Position numbers and translations under genes: made by a program
Shown here: one piece after another, positions 48,000-56,972 of the stretch
Layout: each line of letters opens with the position of its first letter
Numbering within the stretch: the stretch's first letter is position 1
DNA from: Bradyrhizobium diazoefficiens
GTDB lineage: Bacteria > Pseudomonadota > Alphaproteobacteria > Rhizobiales > Xanthobacteraceae
Direction of reading: 5' to 3'
DNA length: 64,000 nucleotides
Assembly: GCF_016616885.1 (NCBI RefSeq)
Contig: NZ_CP067102.1
Coordinates: 3,996,501 to 4,060,500, forward strand
The notes under the pieces: generated by a model
What the model was told of the DNA's origin: nothing
Database searches by the model: none
The model's input: only the letters and a program-made list of their open reading frames with translations

Positions 48000-48239
48000 A
48001 TGGCTTGGCCGATCGTTCCAGTTCCCGCCAAGGGCGTTCCTGTCACTGACGCTACAGCGACTGGCCTGGGAACGCCGGTTGAAGAAGCCGCCAACGGTTT
48101 CGGTGTGGCTGTCACCTTCGTGGAGAGCGCCGGTATTCCGGTTGTCGGCGGCGCGGGATCGTTCGGCGATTTTCTGCTCGGCTTCGACGGCCAGATCGTT
48201 CTCGGCTTCGAGCAGGCCAACCTCTACGGGAGGAAGTGA
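48000..48239 (+). CDS. Small phage protein, unknown
   Basis: 79 aa, starting 3 bp after the previous stop. Gly/Val-rich, beta-type (GFGVAVTFVESAGIPVVGGAGSFGDFLLG), as in small structural proteins. The stop overlaps the SGNH hydrolase start. Confidence 0.6.
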   Translation: MAWPIVPVPAKGVPVTDATATGLGTPVEEAANGFGVAVTFVESAGIPVVGGAGSFGDFLLGFDGQIVLGFEQANLYGRK

Positions 48240-49354
48240 TGTCGCGGATCATCAACCCGCTGCGGGACGTGTGGCAGCAGGACAACCTCATCAACCTGCG
48301 CAAGTTCACGAACCAGCTCCTCTCCGGCACGGCGACGCGCAATGGTGTGCTCGAGATCTGGGGCTCGAGTGTCGATCGCGGCGTCGACGAGACCGCGTTG
48401 CCCTACAACTCGCAATACAACAACTCGATCGCGCAGTGGCTTGCGCGGCTGATGGATGCCCGCGGAATCCCCGCAGCTTCGAATAGTCTGTTCGGCTCCG
48501 GTACCACGACCTTCGCCGATCTGGCGGCGCGCGACGCTCGGTTCTCGAACGCTCCGGGCAGCCTCATCTTGGGCAGCAGTTCATTGCCTGGCGGTAACGG
48601 CTTTCAGATGTCGGCCGCCTCCGGCTTCGGGCTCAACTTTCCCGGGAATACGAATGCTGCCGATGTCTGGTGGATAGACAATGCGGCGGGCCGAAGCTTC
48701 AACGTCAACTTCGACGCCGGCGCGAACACGAACATCCCCACCACCGGGGTAGCTAGATATGCAAAAACGACGGTCACCGCTGGGGCCGTCGCGGTCCACG
48801 CGATCAATCTGGCTTGGGTTGCTGGCGGGGTCGTGGTTGCCGGCGTCGACGCCTATGACAACACCCGCAAGCAATTTCTCATCCGCAACGTCGCGTGCGC
48901 CGGGTTCACTACCGCCGCCTGTGTCAGTGAAAACGGCTCGCCCGGCGGCGGCCGTTTAACCTGGTTGGACACGGCGAAGCCTGACGCCGCCGGCGGCACG
49001 CTGGGGCTGACCAACAATTGGCGCAATAGCCTAGGTCCCGCAGCTAGCTATGCAGACATGACCACATGGGTTCAGCGGGCGCTCGCGAACGGGACAACCT
49101 GTCCGTTCTTGGTCACGCCGCCCTACGACGGCGGCACTGGCACTGGCGACACCGCCAATCAGGACCTCTACGTCGCGCAGATGTGGCGCGTCGGTTACGA
49201 GAACAAGGTCCCTGTCATTCCTTGGCGCGAGTCCACCCGCAGCTTTGCGATTGCCACTGCCGGCGGCTTCCTCGGCGATAACACCCATCTCACCGCCTAC
49301 AACGGCGCCGTCGACGCCGCGCGGATGATCAAAGCCTGTCTTTTTCCGGACTGA
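48239..49354 (+). CDS. SGNH/GDSL-like hydrolase in the head module
   Basis: 371 aa from ATG at 48239, overlapping the preceding stop. The N-terminal VLEIWGSSVDRG carries block I of SGNH hydrolases with Ser44 as likely nucleophile (GSSV in place of GDSL), and GFLGDNTHLTAYNG holds the D347-x-x-H350 pair of block V. The middle is Gly/Asn-rich and beta-like. SGNH enzymes deacetylate or de-esterify sugars; in a virion this would modify surface polysaccharide. Unusual placement between portal and scaffold genes. Confidence 0.72.
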   Translation: MSRIINPLRDVWQQDNLINLRKFTNQLLSGTATRNGVLEIWGSSVDRGVDETALPYNSQYNNSIAQWLARLMDARGIPAASNSLFGSGTTTFADLAARDARFSNAPGSLILGSSSLPGGNGFQMSAASGFGLNFPGNTNAADVWWIDNAAGRSFNVNFDAGANTNIPTTGVARYAKTTVTAGAVAVHAINLAWVAGGVVVAGVDAYDNTRKQFLIRNVACAGFTTAACVSENGSPGGGRLTWLDTAKPDAAGGTLGLTNNWRNSLGPAASYADMTTWVQRALANGTTCPFLVTPPYDGGTGTGDTANQDLYVAQMWRVGYENKVPVIPWRESTRSFAIATAGGFLGDNTHLTAYNGAVDAARMIKACLFPD

Positions 49355-49367
49355 ACGAGGCCGCGCG

Positions 49368-50084
49368 CTACTTCGGAGCACCGATGGGTGTATTGAAATA
49401 CGGGTCCTGTTTTCCGGCGATTATGAGCCTGATCGATCCAGCGGGCACGTTGGCAGGTTCGTCCGGCGCGTTCGGAGGAGAAAAGCTGCCGCCGTGGTCG
49501 GGCACCGACCGGCCGATCGCATTTGCTAGACCGTCGTACCCCTCTCTGAACTCCCTGGAAACTTTTGGGCCGCCGTTGGCGAAGAACGAGAGCCCCCAGG
49601 GCTGGGCTCCCCAGGCAAGTGCTTTCGGCAGTATGGCGCCGGTCTCGTCGGTGCGATGTTTGTCCGGGATGGGTTGAGGCCCATCAACTGTCCAACCAGT
49701 CTCGCGGAGAATGTTCGCGATTTGAAATGCGAGCACCATCGTGTCGCTCGCCTCGGGCGCGTACCAGACTTGGACCGGGCCGACCGGTTTTACCTTCGCG
49801 AGGGCTTCCCTCAACTTCGTTTCGTTCGCAATGCGTGGTGCTAGGCGATCGGCAAGTTGCTGAAATCTAAGCTGATACTGAGCGGCGCGTGCATTAGCCT
49901 CGGCGGCTTCCTTCTCGAGCGCGGCGGTTCGTTCATGGGCTTGAGCAGCTGTTGCGTCGGCATGCGCCGCTCGCTCCTTCGCGGCTTCGATACCTTCTTC
50001 TGCGCTTTTGTCGAAAAAATAAGCAGCTCCGAGCGTCGCGACCGCAGCCACCGCGGCGCATAGCCAAGCGAAAATTGCCGTCAT
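49368..50084 (-). CDS. Membrane-anchored coiled-coil protein, reverse-strand moron
   Basis: 238 aa from ATG at 50084 with GGAGG upstream. One N-terminal helix (AIFAWLCAAVAAVATLGAAYF) then a long Ala/Glu/Lys coiled coil (~25-85) and a soluble C-terminal domain (VQVWYAPEASDTMVLAFQIANILRETGW). It is the only sizeable minus-strand gene inside the late operon. Such genes are often lysogenic cargo expressed from the prophage. No family recognised. Confidence 0.78.
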   Translation of the reverse strand: MTAIFAWLCAAVAAVATLGAAYFFDKSAEEGIEAAKERAAHADATAAQAHERTAALEKEAAEANARAAQYQLRFQQLADRLAPRIANETKLREALAKVKPVGPVQVWYAPEASDTMVLAFQIANILRETGWTVDGPQPIPDKHRTDETGAILPKALAWGAQPWGLSFFANGGPKVSREFREGYDGLANAIGRSVPDHGGSFSPPNAPDEPANVPAGSIRLIIAGKQDPYFNTPIGAPK

Positions 50085-50123
50085 AGAGCGCCTCCAGTGT
50101 GTGCAGGGGAGCCACCGTAAGCC

Positions 50124-50468
50124 ATGTCTTACCGCGACAACTACAAGCTGATCGACTTTTCCAAGGAAATCGTGCTTCCGCCGAAGCGCGAGAAGCTTCC
50201 GCCGGCGCGATCGAGCCTGCCGGCGCCGCGCATTGCGAGCGATGTCATGGAGCCGGTGCAGAGCATGCTGGACGGCAAGCTCTACGATTCGAAGTCGGCT
50301 TTGCGGTCGACCTATCGCCAGGCGGGCGTGACCGAGATCGGCAACGACCCGGGTCGAAATAAGCCGTTCGTGCGCCAGTCGACGCCGCGGCGAGAGATCA
50401 AGGACGTCGTCGATCGCGCGCGCGCCCGTGTCGAGCGCGGCGAGCGCAACCTGTTCAAGGGCAAGTAG
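50124..50468 (+). CDS. Phage protein, unknown (head module)
   Basis: 114 aa. MSYRDNYKLIDFSKEIVLPPKREKLPPARSSLP then a polar C-terminal region rich in Arg (REIKDVVDRARARVERGERNLFKGK). Placed between portal and scaffold genes; no family recognised. Confidence 0.65.
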   Translation: MSYRDNYKLIDFSKEIVLPPKREKLPPARSSLPAPRIASDVMEPVQSMLDGKLYDSKSALRSTYRQAGVTEIGNDPGRNKPFVRQSTPRREIKDVVDRARARVERGERNLFKGK

Positions 50469-50552
50469 CCCGACGAACGCCAGCGGGGGCTGATACCCGA
50501 CGCGCGGCTGGAAGGCCGTCACCAACCGCACCCTCTCAGACAGGACATTGCC

Positions 50553-51782
50553 ATGACGACGGAAGTTTCCGCCGCGCCCGCTGCTGCGCCTATCGAAACC
50601 CCCATCCAGCAGGAGGTTGCGCCTCCGACGCCGATTGCGGAGGGCACGCCGCCCGCCGGCGAGGCGAAGCTCGAGCCGCCCAAGGAAGTGCCGTCGACGC
50701 GGGACGCGCTGCGCGCGGCTGCGGCGAAGATTGAAGCCCGAGAGGCCGGCAAGGTCGATCCCGCCGCGGATCCGGCAAAGGACGCCGGCAAGGGCGCGGA
50801 TCTGACACGCGATCCGGCTGGCAAGTTTACGCCGAAGGATCCGAAGGCTGCCGATCCGGCCGCTGCCAAGCCCGCACCTGGTGCCGAGAAACCCCCGGCT
50901 GCGAAGCCGGACGGGCAGGGTGATCCTGCCGCGGCAAAGCCCGCTGCGCCGGCGCCGGCGTCAAACCGCACGGTTACCGCCCCCGAGCGCTTCTCGAACG
51001 ACGCCAAGGCCGTTTGGGACACGGCTCCGGAGCCGGTCAAGGCCGAGGTCGATCGCATGCACCGCGAGATGACGCAGGGCATCGAGAAGTACCGGCCGGC
51101 GGCGGAGAGCTTTGAGAAAGTCCGCCGCTTCGACGACATGGCCAAGGCCTCCGGCAAGCAGCTCGATCATGTGATTGGCGAATACGTCAACATGGAGAAC
51201 CTGCTCCGGACCAACCCGATGAAGGGCCTCGAGACTGTTTGCGAGCGCATTGGCGTCTCGCTGCGCCAAGTCGCCGAGATTGTGATGGGCCAGACGCCCG
51301 ACCAGGCGCGCGCCGACAGCGACGCGACCATTCGCGAGCTGCGCCAGACCGTGCAGCGGCTCGAGCAGCAGGTCGGTGGCGTAACGCAGACCTTCGAGCA
51401 GCAGCGCACGACCGGGCTGCAGAAGCAGATTGAGGACTGGGCCGCGAGCCGGCCAACGTTTGACATTTACGCGCCCCACATCGCCGCGGAGATCCGCGAG
51501 GGCGCAACCGATCTCGACGAGGCAGAGCGGCGGGTATTTGAAAAGTACCCGCAGCTCGCCGAGCTCGCGAAGTCGGCAGCGGCAAAGCCCGCTTCCGAGA
51601 ACCCTCAGGCCAAGCCGGCAGCCTCATCCGCGCCGGCGGCCCCCGACCTTTCCGCTCAGACCGAGAAAGGCAGCAAGTCCATCACGGGCGCACCGTCCGG
51701 CGGCTCAGAACCGATCGCGCGCAAGCCCTCCAACTCAATCAAGGAAGCCCTCAAACGCGCCGCCGCGCGCGCTTCGGGTTGA
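50553..51782 (+). CDS. Scaffolding-like protein
   Basis: 409 aa. Disordered Ala/Pro/Lys-rich N-terminal ~145 residues, then helical APERFSNDAKAVWDTAPEPVKAEVDRMHREM, a coiled coil (ATIRELRQTVQRLEQQVGGVTQTFEQQ), and a basic C-terminal tail (SNSIKEALKRAAARASG), the usual coat-binding end of scaffolds. Directly precedes the coat gene. It should guide coat assembly and leave before packaging. Confidence 0.75.
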   Translation: MTTEVSAAPAAAPIETPIQQEVAPPTPIAEGTPPAGEAKLEPPKEVPSTRDALRAAAAKIEAREAGKVDPAADPAKDAGKGADLTRDPAGKFTPKDPKAADPAAAKPAPGAEKPPAAKPDGQGDPAAAKPAAPAPASNRTVTAPERFSNDAKAVWDTAPEPVKAEVDRMHREMTQGIEKYRPAAESFEKVRRFDDMAKASGKQLDHVIGEYVNMENLLRTNPMKGLETVCERIGVSLRQVAEIVMGQTPDQARADSDATIRELRQTVQRLEQQVGGVTQTFEQQRTTGLQKQIEDWAASRPTFDIYAPHIAAEIREGATDLDEAERRVFEKYPQLAELAKSAAAKPASENPQAKPAASSAPAAPDLSAQTEKGSKSITGAPSGGSEPIARKPSNSIKEALKRAAARASG

Positions 51783-51808
51783 TCCGTTTTCCTTAAAGGA
51801 GGGGTCCA

Positions 51809-52828
51809 GTGACCTCACAGTTGACTGCCGTCGAAAAGAACCAGGAAATCTTGTCGCTCGCGCTCGAGGACCGCTCGGCCGGCTACCAGGACCTGGTCTC
51901 CAACTCCAACGCGCTGCTCGCGGTGCTGAAGGAGAAGAACCGTTGGAAGGAGTACTCGGGCCCGATCATCCGGGAGCGGCTGCTCTACAACAAGACCGGC
52001 TCGGCCGTCTGGTACAACGGCTATGACTTCCTCAACTCGGCGCCGACCGAGCTGTTCAACGACGCCGAGTTCCGCCCGAAGATGTGCGCGGTCGCGGTGG
52101 TGTTGACCAACGAGGAGATCCTCAACAACCAGGGCACCAACCAGCTCTACGACGTGATGGAAGCGCACATCGCGGCGGCCGAGAACGAGCTCAAGGACGA
52201 GATGGATATCTCGCTGCAGGGCAACGGCACCCGCTTCGGCGGCAAGGAGCTCGGCGGCCTGCAGCTCGCGATCCCGACCGTCACGAACTCCGGCTCGTAC
52301 GGCGGCATCGCGCGCTCGAACGCGATCTGGCAGACCTCGAGCTTCGACGCCAACTCCTACGATCTCACGATCGGCACGCAGGTCACCCCGACCACGATCC
52401 GGCCGTTCCTCAACAAGATCATCACCAAGCGGTCTCGCGCCAAGCAGTCCGCGGATCTGTTGCTGGCGTCGCAGGAGCACTACTCGGCGTATGACGCGGC
52501 GACCGTCGCGATCCAGCGCATCAACGATCAGTCGAAGCTCGGCAAGCTCGGCTTCCAGACGCTGAAGTATTACGGCGCCGGTCGCTCGCTCGATATCGTC
52601 CAGGACGGTGGCATCGGCACCAACATGCCGAGCAACACCACCTACGGTCTCGACACCGATAACCTCTGGATGCGGTATCACCCGGAGCGGAACTTCGACA
52701 AGATCGGCCGCGCGATGATGCCGATCAACCAGGACGCGGTGGTCCAGTACATCGGGTTCATGGGCGAGCTCACCATGACCAATCCGCTGTTCCAGTGGAA
52801 GTTCTACGACAGCAACCCCGCCGCTTAA
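51809..52828 (+). CDS. Major capsid (coat) protein
   Basis: 339 aa from GTG at 51809, with a strong AAAGGAGGGG site fitting a highly made protein. Contains LKEKNRWKEYSGPIIRERLLYNKTGSAVWYNGYDFLN and, near the end, DNLWMRYHPERNFDKIGRAMMPINQDAVVQYIGFMGELTMTNP, as in coat proteins of a siphovirus/podovirus family usually labelled phage major capsid protein. Position after scaffold and size support this. Confidence 0.85.
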   Translation: MTSQLTAVEKNQEILSLALEDRSAGYQDLVSNSNALLAVLKEKNRWKEYSGPIIRERLLYNKTGSAVWYNGYDFLNSAPTELFNDAEFRPKMCAVAVVLTNEEILNNQGTNQLYDVMEAHIAAAENELKDEMDISLQGNGTRFGGKELGGLQLAIPTVTNSGSYGGIARSNAIWQTSSFDANSYDLTIGTQVTPTTIRPFLNKIITKRSRAKQSADLLLASQEHYSAYDAATVAIQRINDQSKLGKLGFQTLKYYGAGRSLDIVQDGGIGTNMPSNTTYGLDTDNLWMRYHPERNFDKIGRAMMPINQDAVVQYIGFMGELTMTNPLFQWKFYDSNPAA

Positions 52829-52917
52829 TCGCCTGACAGACAGCTCCCGCCGCGCGCGATCGCGGCGGGACTCGTCGGCATTCCTTCAAACCTTCGGATC
52901 TCAAGGAGAGACCACAC

Positions 52918-53448
52918 ATGGCTTTCGTTATCGAGGACACGCGGCTGGGTTGCCCGCCGATCGCGTCCACTCTTACGGCTTCGACCGCGGCCGGGCGTTC
53001 CACTCCCTGGAAGCTCGGCGACATCGTCCAGGCGACCGATCCGGTCTATGGCGCGGGCGAGTTCATCTACCTGCTCGGTGTTGCCAACACCGTGGTCGGG
53101 TCCGTCGTCACGTATGACGGCGCCAACGCCGGCACGCCGACCTGGCAGACGGCGCTCGCGCCTTCGACTGCCAATCTTGGCCAGCCGCTCGCGGTCGCCA
53201 TGAGCGCGAACGTCGCCAACCAGTATGGCTGGTACCAGATCTCCGGCTCCGCCGTGATGGCGACGAACGGCACGCTGGCGGCCGGCCCGGGTCCCGTCTT
53301 CCTCGCCGGCTCCGGCCAGGTCACGTCGACCCAGGCGAACGGCAAGATGGTCAACAACGCCCGCAACGAGACCGCGACCGGTACGCCGGCCGCGAACCAG
53401 GCCGTCGTCAAGATCAATCGGCCCTTCGCACAGGGCCAGATCGTCTAA
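52918..53448 (+). CDS. Putative head decoration or structural protein
   Basis: 176 aa, preceded by AAGGAG. Beta-rich, Gly/Ala/Thr-rich, low in charge (VITYDGA-like segments, NQYGWYQISGSAVMATNGTL). Gene follows coat directly, as decoration proteins do. Function from context only. Confidence 0.7.
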   Translation: MAFVIEDTRLGCPPIASTLTASTAAGRSTPWKLGDIVQATDPVYGAGEFIYLLGVANTVVGSVVTYDGANAGTPTWQTALAPSTANLGQPLAVAMSANVANQYGWYQISGSAVMATNGTLAAGPGPVFLAGSGQVTSTQANGKMVNNARNETATGTPAANQAVVKINRPFAQGQIV

Positions 53449-53552
53449 CGACGACGGCTTGAGGCCGCCGCGGCGATGCCCCCCGCGCCGCGGCGGCTCT
53501 TTCTTCCTCGCTTTCAACGTCTCTTGCACCCTCTCAGAAAGGAACCACCACC

Positions 53553-54296
53553 GTGTCCAACCAGAACGACAACAAGTTCAAGCCGCCCGTCGTCACCTTC
53601 ACCAACAATCCGGTGCTCAACGAGCCCGCCTCGCAGAAGGCCGGCCGCCCGATCTTCGATGACATGGAGGTTTGCGAGATCCGCTTTCCTGGCGACACCA
53701 AGTGCTGGGCCGTATTTCCGGCGCACGAGGCCGAGCCGAACGCGACTCGCGAGGGTGGCTATGTGATCACCTATGCCGAGCACTACAACGCCCAATATCT
53801 GCAGTTCAAAAACCAGAGCCAGCAAACCGTTGCCGGCACGCCATTGTCCGAGGCGCCGTTCCTCACCGAGGCCAAGCGCCGCGAGCTCCGCGCGCTCAAC
53901 ATCCATACCGTAGAGGCGCTGGCCGCGCTCGACGGTGCGCACCTCAAGACGCTCGGCATGGGCGGCCGCGAATGGAAGAATCAGGCGCAGGCCTATCTCG
54001 ATCGAGCCGGCTCCAGTGCCGACGTCACCGGAATGGCGGCCAAGATCGCACTGCTCGAGGAGCGCCTGGCGATCGCCGAGGCTACGGCCGCGGGCGTCAA
54101 GCGCGCCACGCCTGCGCCGGCGGCCGCCGGAGACGAGGGCGGCACCGAGAAGTCGCTCGAGGAGTGCAGCGATGACGAGTTGCGCTCGTTCATCACCGCG
54201 CAGGGCGGCAAGGCCGCGCACAACGCCGGCCGGGCGAAGCTGATCGAGATCGCCACCAAGCTCGCCACCGCCGATGAGGAAAGCGAAGCCGCATGA
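53553..54296 (+). CDS. Phage structural-module protein with HeH/LEM-like C-terminus
   Basis: 247 aa from GTG at 53553. Three parts: beta-type N-terminal half; a hairpin-helix-like stretch ELRALNIHTVEALAALDGAHLKTLGMGG; a coiled coil (IALLEERLAIAEATAAGV); and CSDDELRSFITAQGGKAAHNAGRAKLIEIATKLA resembling the HeH/SAP-type DNA-binding fold. The gene overlaps the adaptor gene by 4 bp. May contact DNA at the head-tail junction; function inferred. Confidence 0.65.
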   Translation: MSNQNDNKFKPPVVTFTNNPVLNEPASQKAGRPIFDDMEVCEIRFPGDTKCWAVFPAHEAEPNATREGGYVITYAEHYNAQYLQFKNQSQQTVAGTPLSEAPFLTEAKRRELRALNIHTVEALAALDGAHLKTLGMGGREWKNQAQAYLDRAGSSADVTGMAAKIALLEERLAIAEATAAGVKRATPAPAAAGDEGGTEKSLEECSDDELRSFITAQGGKAAHNAGRAKLIEIATKLATADEESEAA

Positions 54297-54991
54297 CCGT
54301 CCTCGCCGCCGCGCAACTTGCTGGTATCGCGCTGCTTGGCCGCAAGCCGGGCAGCCTGTTCTCGACCGACCAGTTCGGCCTCGAGCTCGGCCAGCTCGCG
54401 ACCGAGGCGGCGAGCGCGATCGCGCAGTACTACGACTGGCAGAAGCTGAAGAAGCTCAAGACCTATGCCGGCGACGGATCGACCATCGCATTCGATCTGC
54501 CGCCCGATTACGACCGCATGCTCAAGAAGGGATACATCCACTCGCAGATGTGGCGGACGCGGAATTTCCGCAAAGCCGTCGACGAAGACGAGTGGCTGCT
54601 GCTGCAGGATATCAATCTGGCCGGCACTCCCGGCGTCTGGATCATCCTGGGCGGCCAGATGCAGTTCTTTCCCGCGCTGCCGGCGACGGAAACGGCGCGG
54701 CACTATTACATTTCGAACCTGATCGTCGGGACCGGTGATGGGCAGCCCGGCAGCAAAGCCACGTTCACGGCCGACGGCGACAACTTCGTGCTGTCCGAGC
54801 GCCTGCTCAAGCTCGCGCTGATCTGGCGATGGCGCGCGCAGAAGCGGCTCGAGTATTCCGAGGACATGACCAACTACGAGATCGCGCTGGCCGAGGAGGT
54901 CGCCAAGGATCGTGGCTCCAAGGTGCTGATCGTCGGGCCCGAGCGCTATCCGAGCGACACATCGGCGCCGTACCCGGGGACACTCGGCTGA
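54293..54991 (+). CDS. Head-tail adaptor, P22 gp4-like
   Basis: 232 aa. AIAQYYDWQKLKKLKTYAGDGSTIAFDLPPDYDRMLKKGYIHSQMW and LLKLALIWRWRAQKRLEYSEDMTNYEIALAEEVAKDRG match the tail-accessory/adaptor family of short-tailed phages. It would dock under the portal ring and close the filled capsid. It is coupled to genes on both sides. Confidence 0.75.
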   Translation: MTVLAAAQLAGIALLGRKPGSLFSTDQFGLELGQLATEAASAIAQYYDWQKLKKLKTYAGDGSTIAFDLPPDYDRMLKKGYIHSQMWRTRNFRKAVDEDEWLLLQDINLAGTPGVWIILGGQMQFFPALPATETARHYYISNLIVGTGDGQPGSKATFTADGDNFVLSERLLKLALIWRWRAQKRLEYSEDMTNYEIALAEEVAKDRGSKVLIVGPERYPSDTSAPYPGTLG

Positions 54992-56592
54992 TGCGTAGGC
55001 CCGCCGCAGCCACCATGCCGAAGCCGAGGACCGCGAAGCCATCGAGCTTCCCGGCGCCGGTCGGCGGCTGGATCAAGAACACGAACCTTGCAACGCCTGG
55101 CGCGAAGCTGCCCGACGGCAGCAGTGTGAACGGCGCCTACCAGCTCGACAATTGGTGGCCGACGGCGACTGGCGTGCGGATGCGCGGCGGCAGCCAGCTG
55201 TTCGCGACTGTCACCGGTGGCGGATCCGGCACGGTCTCGGCGCTGTTCTCGTACGCCAACGGCAACAACCGGAAGCTCTTCGCCGCGACGGCCGGGGCGA
55301 TCTGGGACATTACCGCCGGCGGCACTATCGGCGTGACCGCCGCTGGCGCCACCAGCGCCGCCTGGTCGGTGCAGCAATTTGCGACCTCCGGAGGCGTATT
55401 CCTGCGCGCGGTGAACGGCGCCGATACGCCGCTGGTTTTCGACGGCACCAGCTTTTCGACGACGCCGGCGATCACCGGGACCGGGCTCACGCCTTCGAAC
55501 CTCTCGCATGTCTGGGAATTCTCGCGCCGGCTGTTCTTCATCGACAAGAACACGCTCAACGCCTGGTACTTGCCGGCCGACAGCATCGGCGGCGCGGCGG
55601 TGCAGCTGCCGCTCGGCGGCGTCTTCAAGCTCGGTGGCGCGCTGCTGTTCGGCGCGACCTGGTCGATCGAGACCGGCAACGGCCTGCAGCAACAGTGCGT
55701 GTTCGTCACGACGGAGGGCGAGTGCGCGGTCTATCAGGGCACGGATCCATCGACGGCGTCGACGTGGAACAAGGTCGGCGTTTATCGCATCGGCAAGCCG
55801 CTTGGTCCCAAGGCCCTTATCGCCGCCGGCGGTGACCTGGTCATCGCAACGAATGTGGGGTTCGTGCCGCTGTCACAGGCGGTGATGCGCGATTACGCGG
55901 CGCTCTCGCCGATCGCGATCTCCTACAAGATCGAAACCGCCTGGAACGACACCGTCAGCACCCGCGGCAACAGCGGCTGGGCCGCCGAGCTCTGGCCAAC
56001 CAAGCAACTGGTGCTGGTGGTGCCGCCGGCGTCGACCAGCGGCGAGCAGCAATTCGTGCTCGGGGCGAATGCCCGGACCGGGGGCTGGGGCAGGGCGCTT
56101 GGTTGGGATGCTCGGTGCCTGGCGCTGTTTAACGATCGCATGTTCTTCGGCTCGACCAATGGCGCCATCGTCGAGTGTGAGGTGACCGGCGCCGACCAGG
56201 GCACGCCCTATACGGCAACGTGCGTCTCATTGTTTGATCCGCTGAAGTCGCCGGCTTCGCTCAAGACCTGCCTGATGATGCGCGCGGTGATCAAGGCGCC
56301 CGCGGAAATCACCCCGCAGCTCTCGCTGCAGGCGGACTATGTGGTCAGCCTGCCGACGGCGCCGGCGGACGCTGGCTTGCCCACCGGCTCTGTCTGGGGC
56401 TCCGCGGTTTGGGGCTCGAGCAGCTGGGGCGCGCCGGCGAACCTGGCCGTGTTCAAGACTTGGCAATCCGTCGGTGGGTCCGGCTATTCGGTTGCGCCAG
56501 GCGTGCAGATCACGTCGGGGTCGATCGTCTCGCCGCAGGTCGAGCTCGTGCAGGTCGATATGACCTATGACCAGGGCGATATCGTCACGTGA
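54991..56592 (+). CDS. Phage tail/stabilisation protein, P22 gp10-like position
   Basis: 533 aa from ATG at 54991 (TGATG overlap with the adaptor gene). [18 protein letters not shown]...[22 protein letters not shown] opens a beta-propeller-like protein with repeated Gly/Trp motifs ([14 protein letters not shown] near the end). In podoviruses the gene after the adaptor makes the tail hub or plug. Named by context and composition. Confidence 0.7.
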   Translation: MRRPAAATMPKPRTAKPSSFPAPVGGWIKNTNLATPGAKLPDGSSVNGAYQLDNWWPTATGVRMRGGSQLFATVTGGGSGTVSALFSYANGNNRKLFAATAGAIWDITAGGTIGVTAAGATSAAWSVQQFATSGGVFLRAVNGADTPLVFDGTSFSTTPAITGTGLTPSNLSHVWEFSRRLFFIDKNTLNAWYLPADSIGGAAVQLPLGGVFKLGGALLFGATWSIETGNGLQQQCVFVTTEGECAVYQGTDPSTASTWNKVGVYRIGKPLGPKALIAAGGDLVIATNVGFVPLSQAVMRDYAALSPIAISYKIETAWNDTVSTRGNSGWAAELWPTKQLVLVVPPASTSGEQQFVLGANARTGGWGRALGWDARCLALFNDRMFFGSTNGAIVECEVTGADQGTPYTATCVSLFDPLKSPASLKTCLMMRAVIKAPAEITPQLSLQADYVVSLPTAPADAGLPTGSVWGSAVWGSSSWGAPANLAVFKTWQSVGGSGYSVAPGVQITSGSIVSPQVELVQVDMTYDQGDIVT

Positions 56593-56972
56593 GCGCAATC
56601 GTGGTCGGCGACGACGTCGCCAAGTTCGTCGGCGATGGCTGCAGCACGATCATCTGCCCGCCATTCACGGCGATGGGGATCGAGCGTGACGGCGAGATCG
56701 TCGCCGGCGTCGTCTTCAACTGCTTCACAGGCCACGACGTTCACGTGACCGTCGCCGGCGAGGGATTTCACCGCGGCTTCCTGCGAGCCGTCGGCAGATA
56801 CGTTTTCGATCAGCTCGGCGTCTTGCGGATCTCCATCACGACGGAGCAGGAGCGGGTGGTCGATATCGCAAAGCGGCTTGGCGCTCAGACCGAAGGCCGG
56901 AAACGCAACCACTTCGGGAGGGGCCGGCACGCGATCGTGCTCGGCATCCTCAAAGAGGACTGGAAGTTCTGA
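56589..56972 (+). CDS. GNAT-fold phage protein
   Basis: 127 aa from GTG at 56589 (GTGA overlap). [52 protein letters not shown] and the C-terminal [32 protein letters not shown] follow the acetyltransferase strand-helix order, though the acetyl-CoA loop is not canonical. Similar small proteins occur in tail modules of podoviruses; role unknown. Confidence 0.65.
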   Translation: MSAIVVGDDVAKFVGDGCSTIICPPFTAMGIERDGEIVAGVVFNCFTGHDVHVTVAGEGFHRGFLRAVGRYVFDQLGVLRISITTEQERVVDIAKRLGAQTEGRKRNHFGRGRHAIVLGILKEDWKF

